Below are positions 1-12,779 of a stretch of DNA of 64,000 bases, piece after piece. The notes beneath the pieces were generated by a model that ran no database searches, was not told the origin of the DNA, and saw nothing but the letters and a program-made list of their open reading frames with translations. A program made the position numbers and the translations under genes. Source of the DNA: Desmodus rotundus (lineage: Eukaryota > Chordata > Mammalia > Chiroptera > Phyllostomidae); contig NC_071390.1 of assembly GCF_022682495.2 (NCBI RefSeq), positions 170,587,220 through 170,651,219 on the forward strand, written 5' to 3'. Numbering within the stretch: position 1 is the first letter of the stretch; each line of letters opens with the position of its first letter.

Positions 1-1336
1 AACCTAGTTTCAGATTTTGATCAATTCTAGGTATGAGAGACAATATGTAATGTTGCTACATATGTTTTTAAAATAGGTATATTAAATGACAAAAAGTTAA
101 AATGTTGCAAACTTGGCATCCTGAAATACGGTTGGAGACATTGGATTTGGTTACTTTTAACTTTTGTTTTCATGGATTTCCTTTTTTAATTTTTTAAAGT
201 TTGAATACCACACGATGTTTGAGTTAGACATATAGAATTTCCCTTCCTAAATTAACCTCAGTCGATTATTTCCTTACCCAAAGAAAATTCACATTTCATT
301 TCAGCATCCAAACGATATCTTATTTATTACTAATTGATTTTTGAAGGAATTAGAACATAATAAACTATTCTTTACTCTGAAACAATATTGAACATAAAAA
401 ATCTTCAATAATTTCTGAGTCAGGCAGGTACCCTCCATGTCTCAATAAAATCCTTATGACTATGTGTGGGAAAAAAACTGGTTTTCCAGTATTTTTTAAG
501 CTACAAGAAATATAAGTTTATTATATATTGCTATTGTATGGTTAAAAAATTCAAAAATTCAGCTGACTTAAAATGCATCAAAGTAATAAGGATCAATCAG
601 TATGAGGGAATACTACAATCCTGCTATTTGGAAACAAAGGAGATCAAGGATATAAATTAAATAGGAGAAAAAGAAAAATGCTGTTTAGGGTATGGGCATG
701 ATGTGTTCTATCTTTCCCCTTGTATGTATAAAATTCTTGTCAACATGAGTGCCTAACCATACCAATCTGACACAAGTAATAATCACTTAAGAAGTAGTCC
801 GAGATTCAAGCTATAATGAATAGAAGTATAAGATTAATATGAGTTGAGCCATATCGATAAACAGCCAAGACAGAAGCCGCAGTGACTGTGTCCATGACCT
901 CAGCATTAAGCTTATCCCTGTTAATCCGGGTATTAGCGAAGAGAGTAACCAAGATAAGAATTAATCTGAGAAATGCAAAGTAATTTACATTATTTGTAAA
1001 ATTAACCTTTTGCAGTCTTTCAAGTAATATTTTATTTTTCACATAGGAATTCAGATTTCGGTGGGGGGGGGGTTGAAATAATCTATGGTATAAAGTTATA
1101 TCCAATGGTCATTTTATTGGGAGGAAGCAAAAGGTAGCTTTAGGAATGATGGTAACAGAAAACGAATGAAAGACAACTAAGTTGCCCTTCATGTTCTGGT
1201 AACTCTAAGCAAAATAATCAAAGGTGATAGAAACTGAAACTGACTATAATTGTAAACACTTCTGATTAATCAATATTTGGTCTGGTTCAAAATATCCATG
1301 GAGACATTTGGTCCAAGCCAAACCATGTTTCTAACC

Positions 1337-1599
1337 CAGCGATTTTCAACCTATTTCATCTCATGGCACACAAACTAATTACGGGCGCTAAAATTCTGTG
1401 GCACACCAAAAATATACTTTTTGCCAGTATGACAAAAAACCAGGTATTTTTAAAATTCATTCACACCAGACAGCTATTGTTGTGCTTGCTGTTGTCATTT
1501 TTTTATTTGAAAATCTAAGGGAAAAGAAGTCAGAGCTCTTAACTAAATAGGTACTAGATGTTTTAAAAATTCTCATGGCACACATGTTGAAAATCGCTG
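1337..1599. mobile_element. Non-autonomous hAT transposon (bat nhAT-type MITE)
   Basis: The element is 263 bp with perfect 14-bp terminal inverted repeats, CAGCGATTTTCAAC at the left and its complement at the right. The inner phrase ctcatggcacaca also occurs in inverted form near both ends. The flanks ttctaacc (1329-1336) and acctagcc (1600-1607) agree at 5 of 8 positions, consistent with a decayed 8-bp hAT target duplication. It has no coding capacity and would have been moved by a hAT transposase supplied in trans. The body resembles short hAT families I know from vesper bats. Confidence 0.85.
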
Positions 1600-1849
1600 A
1601 CCTAGCCCCATGTGCCATCACCAGCTAGGCTGCCAAGGCAAGAAGGGTTATTATTGCAATACAGGCACAATGGAATTATTGAACCAATTAAACATGATAG
1701 TGTTTTAAATGTATTAATCACATAAGGCAAAAGTAGAAATAAATTTTATGGGTTATTTGAACCCAGAGACATTTTTTAAACATGGGCACTTTTATCAGTA
1801 CTGAATATCAAGGGCCACTTGGCATGGACCAAACATTGCCAGAAATGCT

Positions 1850-2090
1850 TTGGATAGGACCAGCTGTACATCAAGGGCATTTACTGAATGCATAGCAGTT
1901 GGCAGAGCCTGTATATACACCATCTCATTAGTCCTCATTACACCTTCATTAAAAGGTAAGTTTTATCATCCTGATCTTATAAATGAGAAAATGAGGCTCA
2001 CAGATTTCAATAACTTATTCAAAGTAGGTAGTAAATGCTTGGTAAAACCTTGATTCAATTTAAATTTTCATATATCTGAATCCCCTACTC
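1850..2090 (-). repeat. MIR SINE fragment
   Basis: The core phrase ataaatgagaaaatgaggctcacaga is a diverged copy of the MIR reverse complement (tttacagatgaggaaactgaggc). It is followed by the usual loss-of-signal tail with gtaggtagtaaatg. It is an ancient mammalian tRNA-derived SINE with uncertain ends. Confidence 0.5.
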
Positions 2091-2689
2091 AATACACAAA
2101 TGGCTAGGGTAAAAGATTCAGGAGCTATTTATTCTGTAAATGGGGGTTTCAATTAAATCTCTGATGGCCAATTGTTAAGAAAGAAGCCAGTAAATGAAGA
2201 ATGCTAAAAACACTCAAGAAGAAAGAGATCGCCATAGGCTGAAGTAATCATGTGTGAGGGTAGGAAAAAACCCAGTCCTTAAAAAACTGGTAGAATCCAG
2301 GAAGGCAAAAATAAAAACAGTATTCCTTATGACGCAGAGTGGAATGATGAAAGAACAATCGTGAGCAGAGGCTCTACAACATCTACAGTCAATGACCTCG
2401 AGAGAGAGGCCATGTGGCCTTGAGCAAAGGGCTCGTGTGCAGGTTAAATGGGGCAGGGGGCTAAAAAACTGGGTGAAGTCAGAACATTATGACCAGTCGG
2501 GGTAGCTCAGCAGACTAGATGCTGTGACATTTAATGACAGTCACTGCTGTCTCAGGGAGAAGTCAATATTCCTGTAGACCCTGTGGAACTATGACAATAT
2601 TCTTCTCTGTTCTTTGCCATAGTACCTATAACAAAGTGTTTGTTTTGTTTTTAAATGGAATGATTTTGAATCAGGTAGTGATGGGATAA

Positions 2690-2790
2690 AAAATAATGCT
2701 TAGTTAAGTGGGGGCTGGGCTGGATGGAGGAGGGCAAAGGAGGAAAAACTGGGATGACTGTAATACAATAAACAAGAATAAAAAATTATC
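2690..2790 (+). mobile_element. L1 3' end, 5'-truncated
   Basis: The G-rich run gaggagggcaaaggagg, then actgggatgactgtaatacaataaacaa and an A-rich tail, matches the 3' UTR ends of bat L1 copies, as does the tail near 15.4 kb. How far 5' the insertion reaches is unclear; 2440-2690 may belong to it. Confidence 0.6.
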
Positions 2791-2794
2791 ATGT

Positions 2795-5660
2795 ACTCTA
2801 AAAAGAGTACATGAATTGCAGATCAAAATTCAATTAGCAGGCTATTGTAATAGAACAGAGGTAGCAAAGTGAGGCGTTTAGTGTGGGGGAAGCAAGAGAC
2901 CTTAAGATCTGTTGTGTCTTGGGGACAACGTGGAAGCCACAGCAAAATCATGCCAATTTCTTTTTGTACATATGTGAAGTGGATTCCCAGTTAATCAAAT
3001 GTTCTTGTGTTTTGTTTCATTTTATTTTGAAAAGTATTTATGAAGACTATATAGATTTATTTTTACATTATGGGATGCCATCACTGACAAAAAAACTGCT
3101 AAGTCACCGCGGCAACAAAGCAAAATGCAAAGCTGGAGAGGTTATTGGTAGCAAACTTGACTCCCGATGGGGATTACACAATTCAGTGTGGTTTTTAGAG
3201 TGAGTATGAACTGGGCAAATTACAGGACCACGGACAGTTCCCAAGGTACTAGTGGCACCTCCCCAACCTATTTTACATTCAAGGACCAGGACAACCCTGG
3301 TTACCTCTTAAGTCTACAGACAGCCTTTCTGGATGTTAAGGGGAGTTCTGGTCCTCAAAATATGAAACTTAACTTACTATCTATCTAGATGAAGAGTCAC
3401 CTCTACAGGTTTGTTCAGGAGGTTCGACGTCCCTGTGAAGACATGTGGCACTTAATCTGACACAGAGGATGGCAGGCCTCTTGAGTGAGGAACCAGCCTC
3501 CCCTTCTAAGTCTCTGCAGCCTCATCCTACTAAAAACACTCTAGAAAAAGCCAGGGCCACTAAGAGTTACAACTTAAATTTCATATCAATGGATTTTATT
3601 TTTATGTTAAGTATGTAATAAGTTGTAAGTATGACAAGAAATGTTGAGAACATGAAAACCAGCTGATTACAGTAGAGATTTTGCAAGTATGACTTAAATT
3701 ATGTGACAAAGGTAAAGTAAGTCTTGCATTTGTATGGAAAATACATAATAACAACACACAGGTGAACTCTCATGCTGGCTGAATCTTCTTATTACCAATA
3801 ATTATCACAACCCAAACTGGGTGATTTGTTTCCTAAAAAGACATGGTCATACATGTCTTTTCTCATCTATTTCTAAAATGACACCATGACTTAGTTAGAT
3901 AAAGAGAACAAAGCTAGATCCTCTTTAATTTAAGCCATTTTAAATGGATGTATAAATAAAGGATAAATACAATATTTTCCCTAACCTACTTTTTATCAAG
4001 AGGCAGTTTTCTGGAAAGGGATGGTAAGGCTCATAACAGATACAGGGTTAAAGGGTTTGGGATAATGCAAGTAAGTGGACAGGATTGTATTTATTTATGA
4101 ACAATAAAAGGTAAAGTTTGACTGGAACATGAAGTACATTTGAGGACGTACTGCAAAATGAAATTAGAAAAAAAGCAAGTGTGATTTATATTATACAGTA
4201 TATCTAAAATAATGCTGTTGGAATTTAATTATTTTAAGTATCGATCTTGAGCTCAGTAAAGAAGCTAATGATAAAGTATATTGGAATTTGCTTTTGTGGT
4301 ATGAATAACAACGTGCCATCTACTTTATTTTTAAGTTCATATATTTGAATATTTTTTCATTTAAATCCTGGGATAACCATGACTCAGAATGGTTTCTCAT
4401 AAACACAAGAGACTTTTGGAGGATTTTTATTCTCATAAAGTACATGTTTAGAGATTAAGCTTGCAAGCCTCAGCAATAAAGAAAGGTTTAATTTGAATAT
4501 TCTCCTAAATTATTCAATTAAATGGAAATACCTCCTAAATCCTTGTTTTAAAATAAAAACACTGGCACAAAGTAGCATGTCTTCGTTCAGGATTTGGTCA
4601 GAAGGCAGAAAAGGCTTTACTGTATCAGTGTTAAATATATAAAATATATGCAAAGTTTATAAAGAAAACTGGCATAAACATTGATTATCATTTTGGTGAG
4701 GCATCAGTTGGTAATGATAAGGTATCGATACTTTAATTCATATCTGACTGGGTAGTTTGAAAACACTGATGCAAATCCTTAGGAAAAGTGCTGCCAGTGA
4801 ATATCATAAACACTATAATTTAGTTGATATTTTAATATAATCGTCCTATTCTCAGATATTACCGTCTAAAATGTCAGGAACAAGAAAGTGGTTTCAATTG
4901 CAGCTGGATAAAATTAGGTAACAAAAATAAGACATAAAGAGTTTTAATCTGGTTAAGAAATTAACAGAGAGGAGCGAAAAAGTTATGGAAGTCCTCCCTG
5001 GAGATGATTAAGAGCGAGATAAATGTCCATCTGTCTACCATAATTTTTGTGTGGCTTGCCTGAAGGAAGAGGAATAAGGCCTGCAAATTTGCAAAATTTA
5101 CACAGCATCAATTCATAATGTCAGGATGCTGCCCTGAGCAGTTAGCCAATCCACATGATTAAAGCAAGTCCTTCCAGTGAAAGTCTGGTAGCTGGAATTT
5201 GCTCTGAATAAGGTCTGAAAGTGGTAAATCCAATAAACCCGTTACTGTGCATCAGTCTGGCTTTTAGTTCTATACAAAAAGATGGTCTCGACGCAACCCA
5301 AGCACATAGTCCTTTTGTCTGGGCCTCTTTTTTCTCTTTTACTCTCTGGATGGCGGGAACACTGGCCATCATGGCACAACGTGGGACTGTCCAAACTGTA
5401 AGTGCACCCACTGGGAGGCAAGTGGGACAAAGCACTGTGCCCCTCTTTCCCACACTGGACATATTATAATAATATTAACTATGCTAATGTTTGTGAACTT
5501 CTACTGAGATATTATTTGGTGGCTTGTGGATTCCAGTTTAATAATAATGTGAACTGAAATTTACCTTCAGATTAAATACATTCTACCAGATATATTTTTA
5601 ACTTTCAATGAGAAAACTACATTTTATACAAAGGCCCATAAATTTGGACAGTTTTTGAAC
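2795..5660. other. AT-rich intronic sequence, nothing recognised
   Basis: I see no gene, RNA gene or confident repeat. A short open frame at 2883-3203 (plus) has no domain I recognise. The block is AT-rich and mostly unique. Confidence 0.5.
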
Positions 5661-5666
5661 AATATA

Positions 5667-5880
5667 GTCTTTTTTTAAAAGACTTTATTTATTTTTATAG
5701 AGAGGGAAAGGAGGGAGAAAGAGAGGCAGTGAAACATCAAGGCGAGAGAGAAATACTGATCGGCCCGCAACCCAGGCATGTGCCCAGACCAGGAATCAAA
5801 CCAGCCACCTTTTGGTTTGCAGAGTAATGCCCAACCAACTAAGCCTTTTCCACTTCTTCATGCCCACAAGTCAGGGCATG
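5667..5880 (-). mobile_element. VES SINE, diverged
   Basis: Read on plus, it starts with the tail (gactttatttatttttatagagagg), passes the typical gaaacatcaa, caacccaggcatgtgccc and gaatcaaaccagccaccttttggtttgcagag, and ends near a decayed head gtcagggc. The phrases tgaacaata and tgaactatt on either side are possible target duplications (7 of 9). It is more diverged than the other VES copies. Confidence 0.8.
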
Positions 5881-5884
5881 AACT

Positions 5885-8384
5885 ATTTTTTAATTACAGA
5901 AAAATGCCCTTTCACAGTAAAATTCTGTAAAATTGTGGCTATGATCCTAATAAATTAAATAAACCTAAAAATGCACTGTGGTATTTCAGTGCTGCCCTAA
6001 TGGTCTTTTCCATTGTTACATGGGAGGCAGTAAAATAGTGGGAATGAATTCCATCTTTGTTCAGCCTCTTTAATAAATTCTCACTTCCTCAATACAAAGC
6101 AACGTGTTAGAAGATTCTGTTCTATTTCCTCCTAGCAACTCTTTCCTACAGAACTCCCTGATAACGTCAAATGATCCTTTTTATCTCTTTCTTTCTACAA
6201 TACCAACACCAAAATAGCATTTAATGTCAGGGTCTTGTGTTATCCACTTAGTACTTCCTGATATATTTTCTCTTTTCGCTTTGTAGCTCCACATCTAAAT
6301 GACCCATAATAGACATGGGTCTACCTTATCCATTCCTAACACTGCAAATTACTTTATGTCCTGCTTTTCTGTCTCCTTACCCTACCTTTTCCAAAGCTAA
6401 CTTTCAGCAGTTGGTTAGTGAATCCTTGCAGAATGAAATGCACTCTAATTTCATGGCATTTTACTGTTTTAAATTCTTTTACGTATCTTCTTTCCCTAAT
6501 ATCCACAGCAAACCCAAGCAATTATTATATTCATTTTCTAAATGTGACAACGAAGGCCCAGTGAAATTTACTGCTTTATCATAGCTACAAATGCAATAAG
6601 TAGCAAAAGATTCTGAGATTGTAACCCTCATCTCACTGTCTACATAACAATTGCCTTCAACTTTGGGGATGAAATAATGCATGTGAGGGGAAGATTTTTA
6701 AATATCCTGCTAAGTCAATAATGCATTCCTTTCAGTACACTGGCTGGCATCTTACTTTTTTTTATCTCTGAACTTATAAATCACATTTTTTTTAAGGTTA
6801 AATGAAGAGAGCATAAGGAGGAATCTCACCATGACTGGTATCCTGTTCCCAAATGTACCCTTAAATTCAGTAGAAGGATTACTCACAGACTTAAATTCCC
6901 TGAATATCTTTCCTAAGAAGTAAAAGCCACCTGTTTTAAGGATTTAGTGATAATACTGCCGTAAGATTGTAAGTGCATTCCCAAAGGGTGGTCAACTGTA
7001 GCCGTCACTCTCCTTTTATGGTGACAGATAGGCAACGGTGAGTAGGTGCTTTGCTACACAGGACCCTTCTATTGTTCTGATCAGATACAATCTGCAGAGG
7101 CAGTTTGGAACACTGTACAGCTCAGAATCTACCTGAAGACTTCCCTAAGCTCCAGCTAAAGAAGATAAAGAGAAAGCAAGTAAACTCCTCTGAGTATGTA
7201 AACACTCATAATAACCTAGGGCCAGATTTTAATGGCTCTACACAGTTACATCTAGATGCCTGTCTTTTCTCTTTACTTGTACCTTTAGAAAGTATAAATT
7301 TAAAACAAAAACCATTTGCATTGAAACGAAGACACAAAGGCCCAAACTAGTAGCTGTTGTAAACGGTTGTCCTCTTTGATGAGGGAAAACATCTGTCTCG
7401 CTTTTGCTACTGGAAAAATAATGTTGGACCCTACCATGGCGAATTCTGAATGTAAGTTAATTCTTGACAAAGTCCCTGCCCTGTTTATTACTAGCTAAAA
7501 ATTATTGAATTCCTGATAGTTAATCTCAGCACTCGGGGGCTTTTCTCCCCCCACACTTCAAACTAACGTAAAGGATGAGGAAAACAGTTTATGTCTTATC
7601 TCTCACAGTCAATCAAAACCCAACATTTTCAAAGGATAATATTTAGAATTTATAAAAAATATATACCGACAATATTAGTATTGTCACCGAGATTTTAAAT
7701 CTGATGTGTACTTCCAGAACTACCTCATTGACAATAAACACTTCTACACAAGGCTACGAAGTAAAGATTTATCAAGGAAAAATGCAGAAAGTTTACTTTT
7801 TCTTCCTTCTTTTTTTTGAATAAGATTATACATATATTTTTCATAAATATATGAAGAAAATATTCACACAAAAGGAAAGGAATAATTTCCTCACTCTCAC
7901 CTTGTTGGGACTTAATGAAAATGGTTATCCAAAGGCTGTTTTAAAAAGCTGTGGCTCTAGGCTACAGGTGCCTTTAACAAGAAAATATTATCTACTCTTT
8001 TAGGAAAAACAGTTTATATTCTGCATATCTAATAAACTCCAATAACAACTGAAAAGGGGGTTATTGAAATAAGCTGACAGTAAAAGGCAGGAAATACATT
8101 GAAACTACCTTTTAATCAAATCCATTCCTTTGATTTAACAAGATTAATCACAAGGTTTGAAGAATGAATTTGATAACAAGTGCAGATTCAAGTCACCTTC
8201 TAAATGAGAATCCCTTCAGAGAGCTCGTGAAGACCACATAGACCTTGCAGTCACAAGCTCTCCTACTCAAGCAGAAAGATGCACACGGCTCTTGCCGCTT
8301 TTTATTATACTTTCTTTAATATAAATTTAACTTTTAAATCAGATCACTTTAAAAAGACAGAATACATTTTTAAAAAATACTTAC
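5885..8384. other. AT-rich intronic sequence next to the exon
   Basis: No repeat or gene is recognised with confidence. The flank close to the exon (about 7.9-8.4 kb) is repeat-free, which is common beside constitutive exons. Confidence 0.45.
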
Positions 8385-8456
8385 AGATTTTTAATGTCAA
8401 CCGCTCCACGGAAAGCCTTCCTTGGAATTGCCTGAATTTGGTTTTCACTGAGATCT
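8385..8456 (-). CDS. SLIT2: SLIT2 internal coding exon (one leucine-rich repeat)
   Basis: SLIT2 is a large secreted ligand of ROBO receptors that repels axons and migrating cells; its N-terminal leucine-rich-repeat domains carry the receptor binding. Read on the minus strand, the exon translates as [15 protein letters not shown], then RG, then GAVDIKNL, one 24-residue repeat of the first LRR domain. The AVDI and QAIP wording fits SLIT2 as I remember it; SLIT3 and SLIT1 differ at these residues. The exon is 72 bases, the usual length of single-repeat exons in this gene. It begins with the last base of a codon and ends with the first two bases of the next, so it is symmetric and can be skipped without a frameshift. 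The acceptor is a pyrimidine-rich tract ending tttttag (8457-8463 complemented) and the donor is CT|gtaagt. By memory of the human gene this is the fifth coding exon. No stop or damage is seen. Confidence 0.93.
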
Positions 8457-11220
8457 CTAAAAATAACAAAAAAGAATACAATCAAACTACAAAGTATTCA
8501 AAATTGTTTTAGTCAGTGTATTCGAGAAGTGATAGAATACGGTTCTTCTAGAAAATGCTTTTAAAAGGATCCTAATGACATCCATAGCACCAGACGCATT
8601 TTCTAATACAAATATTTTCTGTTTCCAGTAAAAATTAACTAACGGTTTCTTGAAGTACTTTTACAGATCTTTAATTTCATGATGAAGCATAGAATATGGT
8701 TATCCTAAATGTAAGAGTTAATTCAATTCTGTGCAATAAAATATTTATTTAAAACAAATAGCAAAGTTTTCATAACTCAATTTCAAGGGGTTCTAAAGTT
8801 TTAGTACCGATAATTCTACATCATTGACATAACTTACAAAGGATATAGGAAAGCAGTCCATTTTAACATCCTAGAGAAGAGAGGGCAAAAACTGATAAAA
8901 CGTGGGCAGTGTGATTAAGTTTCCATGGCACTCGTAAGTAATCTTGAAAATGGAACATGGCAGCACTAAGCCAACAATAAAACCAGCAGTTCCTGCATGA
9001 AATATTATCAGCAGGTTGAATTAAAACCTTCTTTAAATAACTCTCTTATAACCATAAACACAGCCTGTCTATATTTGCATTTTAATTTAATTGAGAAATA
9101 CATTTTAATCAAGGGGGTAAAAGCACTCTTTGAGTTGGAATGAGAAGTTCGTAAAAATCACTCATCTCCTGAAAAGGATCGTTATTTTTCCTTCAGAGTT
9201 CCCATGCAATTCCATGTGCTTACACCGTATTATTAGCCTTAACTAGGAGGACATACACAATGAGAAATGCCGCTGAAAACAGAACACGCTCGCCTCATTG
9301 TAAGTGACGCGACTACATGGCAGAAAGCTGAAATACCAAATAAATAAATGATCAAAGTAACCATGATGGTGCTAAAATTATCATTAAAATTCTAAGGTAA
9401 CTGATGCTCACAAAGGGAAACGAAGCTACTAACCACGGAGCCATGGCTGACGAAGACAGGGCCATTCTCCAATTGTGCGAGGCAGCCTGGACGGCTTCTT
9501 CCCCATCCTCTCCCCTAATGCTTCTTCTTACGTCCTGAGCTAGTCACTCACCCACTTACGGCCACGCAAAAGGGATAATTGGCAGACAGAAAGATTTAGT
9601 GTGTGGCCTTGACCTCATTAACATTAAGGTTTAAACAACAAAGATTTGCATTTATATTTCAATATCCTTAATGTTCAAATGAAAAAAAAAGGGTTTGCTA
9701 AGCAATTTGTAAAGAAGTAAATGTCAGTCTATTTAAAGAGTTAAGGTCTTTAGGGAGAAAAAAACAAATACATATATTATTTCTAACAGTAAATCTGCAG
9801 TAGGAGCTTATGTGGAAGTCAAGGCAGCCATCCATTCCCTAAGCACTGTAGCTGTTACTGCTCTCAGTCATTTCGGCATAGCCCTGAGAGTAATAAAACT
9901 TCATTTCCTTAAAAAGTGCTTATTTATACAGCTTGGCATTGATTGAGACTGACCTCCTTCCTTTGTTTAAGAATGAAGGGTTAAGAAAATGTAACAATAT
10001 GTATTTAAAAGCCTTGATACTGGAAACAGTGCTCAAAGGAGGCTACCAAGCAAGGAGAAGGTAGAGAGAGGTACTGGAGAAAGAAAAAAAATCACAAAGG
10101 AATAAGACAGGAGAGGGACGGAAGGTTGAATTCAAGCAAATCTGAATCTATAATGCTCCCTGAAAACTAACAGTGGTGTTTACACCGTTGCGTCACTGTC
10201 GATTCAATGTTTTCTTATCCCTTCATTTTTTCCACTTCTTCTAAGACGAAGATGGCTTTAGAGAAGTTTTCTTCAGACCTTGCCTGCTTCCCAGACTCTG
10301 CCGTCTTTCCATGCAGCCAGCTGGAGCCTCATTCAACACCTGCAGGCTCAGCTCTGCTCAGATTCTAGACACGGTTTATTCTAGGGTCATGGTCTCAAAC
10401 GGGGAGATGGTGGAGAGGGAAGAAAGTCAGGGGGATATTTTACGAGGATCACAGAGACATCGCTGAGCGTCCATGCAATGCAGTCAGAACACTGTTCCTT
10501 CTGAAACTGATTTTAGTCCTTCTGGTCACCGTAGGCAGAATTTTGGGGCACGGAAGGGTTTTATCCTGCTAACACTTAGCAATCTTTTTACAAAAGAGTA
10601 AGTAACTGTCCATCTCAGAGGCTCCTTACTCCCCTAAGGTCAGTGGTTTAAGTGTAGCTGCCCCCTGAATACATCGCTTCCCAGAGGACTGTAGGGGCTC
10701 TCTGCCCTGTGCCCAGCCTACTCCAGCAGACGACTCCCGTTGTGGATCCCAGGCCCCGTCAGTTAGGGGGGCCGTGGTTGCCCACGAGAGGAGGAAGACA
10801 CTAAACACATTTTCAGGACATACTGTATTCAGCGGTTAACTTTAAGAAATAATATATTATCATTTTTGATCTATAGTTCTTTTAATCTCCATAACCATCT
10901 TGTAGTTAGTATTATCCTGGTTTTACATGAAAGGAAACTAACCTTCAGAGATGTTAGATATTAGTGCTAAAAAATGAGACAGATTGCTAAAGTAAATGTA
11001 CAGAAAATAGAGAAATATTGAGTCCAGATTTGGGGATTTTTAAGGGTGATACCAGGAGTTACTTAATTTCAATATGTCCTTCCTGTGGCCTTGAACTTAG
11101 AAGGCATTTTTCTTAACTCATCCTAGCCTTTGATTTCTGTCATTTGCAAAGTGATGGGTAAGACTGCGTTAGAACAATGACTCACATTTTCTACATATAA
11201 TGAAGTGGGGATTAGCAGTT
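8457..11220. other. Repeat-free unique intronic block upstream of the exon
   Basis: About 2.7 kb have no recognisable mobile element, against several per kb in the adjacent cluster from 11.2 kb. It holds the acceptor tract and a SOX/POU motif pair at 9637-9651. No open frame of note is seen. Confidence 0.5.
9637..9651. promoter_or_regulatory. Adjacent SOX-like and POU octamer-like motifs
   Basis: AACAAAG (9637-9643, a SOX HMG-box site) abuts ATTTGCAT (9644-9651, the exact POU octamer on the reverse strand). The order is swapped relative to the classic SOX-OCT composite. Function is inference only; such a pair also arises by chance in AT-rich DNA. Confidence 0.25.
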
Positions 11221-11224
11221 ATTT

Positions 11225-12300
11225 TAACCCAACATATATTCATTTAATATCCAATCTATGTAAGGCATTGCTGATGTTGCAAGAATCGCTGGGTTGTATG
11301 AGGCCCATTTTCTGGTTTCAGAAATATTCAAATTTAATAAAGCAGATGATGCTAGTAGCCAAACAGAAGATGAAATGAGAGATTCATCAAATTATTCCCA
11401 GTCTAAAAAGGGAGAAAACAGAATAAGAAGAAAGGTAATGTGAATGTGTCTCGATATAAAGATGGAAGGCAGGGTGGAACAGCACTTCTAGTGAAATAAA
11501 TTGCACAAGAAAGAATATGGAGGTGGAAAAATTATGTTCTATGGGGGTAGCTCTTGGTCTGTTCGTTCAGGAGGTATAATGTAAGTAGTGGAGTAATGGG
11601 AGATGAGGTAAGAAGGACAAGTCAGCAGTGTGCTAAGCAGACTTTTTGACAATGATTAAGGAGTGAGTTTTCATTTCAGCAGACAATGGTGGGGAGGGAA
11701 GGGTACTCGGCAGGAGCAGGACAGAGGCTCTTCCCTCAACACATTAAACTGGAAATGGATACCTGGGGTCAAAGACTCGAGTTCAGAGGACCACACGCAA
11801 GACTCCTCTGCTAGCTGGAGAAGGGTAATGAGAATCTCAAGCAATAGGACAACCATGAACACTGCTGGCTCACCCTGGGCCAATTAACAGAGGAGGTATC
11901 TCTCACTGTATAGACAGAAAAGATGGAGCAGATTAAGAGTGGTATCAGGGACTCATGAAGAACCAAAACTTAGAAGTGAATTGTGTGTGAATGTGGATTA
12001 GGCAAGAGAGAGGAGACGGAAGTAGCTTCAAACATAGATTAGGGGGACTGTAAACAAAATTGGGAAATCAGAAGAGCAAGGTGCAGTGTTCCTTATGAGT
12101 TTGTTGGGACATTTTTCAACCTAGTTAGAGAGATGTGATATACTCATATATCACACAGCTTGATGACAGCAAAGAGAATATAAGATAAGTAAAATATGAG
12201 TGGTATTTGAGAAAGGTGATCTAGGAGTTCAGAAATTTAAGAGTCATTGGAGGCTTGATTGAGTTAAGCCACTTTCAAAGTAGAATGGGATCTTTTTGAA
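11225..12300 (-). mobile_element. L2 LINE fragments
   Basis: The left edge is the reversed L2 3' end (tatattcatttaat...caatctatgtaaggcattgctgatgttgcaag). It is followed by reversed inner L2 phrases such as gcagggtggaacagcacttctagtg and ggaggtataatgtaagtagtgg. It is old, heavily diverged and in pieces. Confidence 0.45.
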
Positions 12301-12404
12301 CCTTGGGGAAAATGACTGGGCTCAATCATTCTCAGCCTCCAGTGTTGGGGAGGGGGTGGTAGGTGGCAGAAACCTAAGGAGAGAGGCAGAGTGCCAGAGG
12401 ACTT

Positions 12405-12660
12405 AAGAACATAGACTGCAGACCTAGACTATCTGAGATTAAATTCTAGCTCTGCCATTCGTTAGCCATGTGACCCTGGGAAAACTGCTTACCATTTCTG
12501 TGCTTCAGTTTCTTCATCTGTAAAATGGAACGATAATCAGGACTACCTCCTAGGACTATTAGGTAGATTCAATGAATTCACACTTTTAAAAATGCTCAAA
12601 AAGTACCTGGAACATTGTAAGCACTATAGAGGTATTGACTATATGTTACCATTATCCCAG
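12405..12660 (+). repeat. MIR SINE, near full length
   Basis: It follows the MIR consensus in order: agattaaattctagctctgcc, gttagccatgtgaccctgggaaaa, cttcagtttcttcatctgtaaaatgg, aggtagattcaatgaa, and gtacctggaacattgtaagca. It is one of the clearest ancient SINEs in the window. Confidence 0.85.
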
Positions 12661-12779
12661 CAGAAATGCTATGTACCCCTGTGTGTGTCTGCTTTGTTCC
12701 TTGAAGATTCCAGCAGAGAAAGTGAAACTTAACTTACAGGACTGAAGTGTTCTATGAACCATGTGGAAAGAAAGGAATG

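Larger units (their letters stand above)
1..8384 (-). other. SLIT2: SLIT2 intron downstream of the exon (partial)
   Basis: This is inferred as intron because it follows the donor site of the SLIT2 exon on the minus strand. The next expected exon, the repeat starting QLDYNQISC in SLIT2, was looked for and not found, so the intron is longer than 8.3 kb here. It contains a hAT MITE, a MIR, an L1 tail and one VES SINE, listed separately. The rest is AT-rich sequence with no recognisable gene. Confidence 0.75.

Noticed and set aside
2488..2530. tRNA-like text ccagtcggggtagctcagcagac, considered as a tRNA gene or VES head
   Set aside because: No matching B box or cloverleaf follows, and no SINE body; chance or a very old fragment.
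8279..8512. 77-codon plus-strand frame overlapping the exon
   Set aside because: It is the antisense shadow of the SLIT2 exon; splice sites and protein match are on the minus strand.
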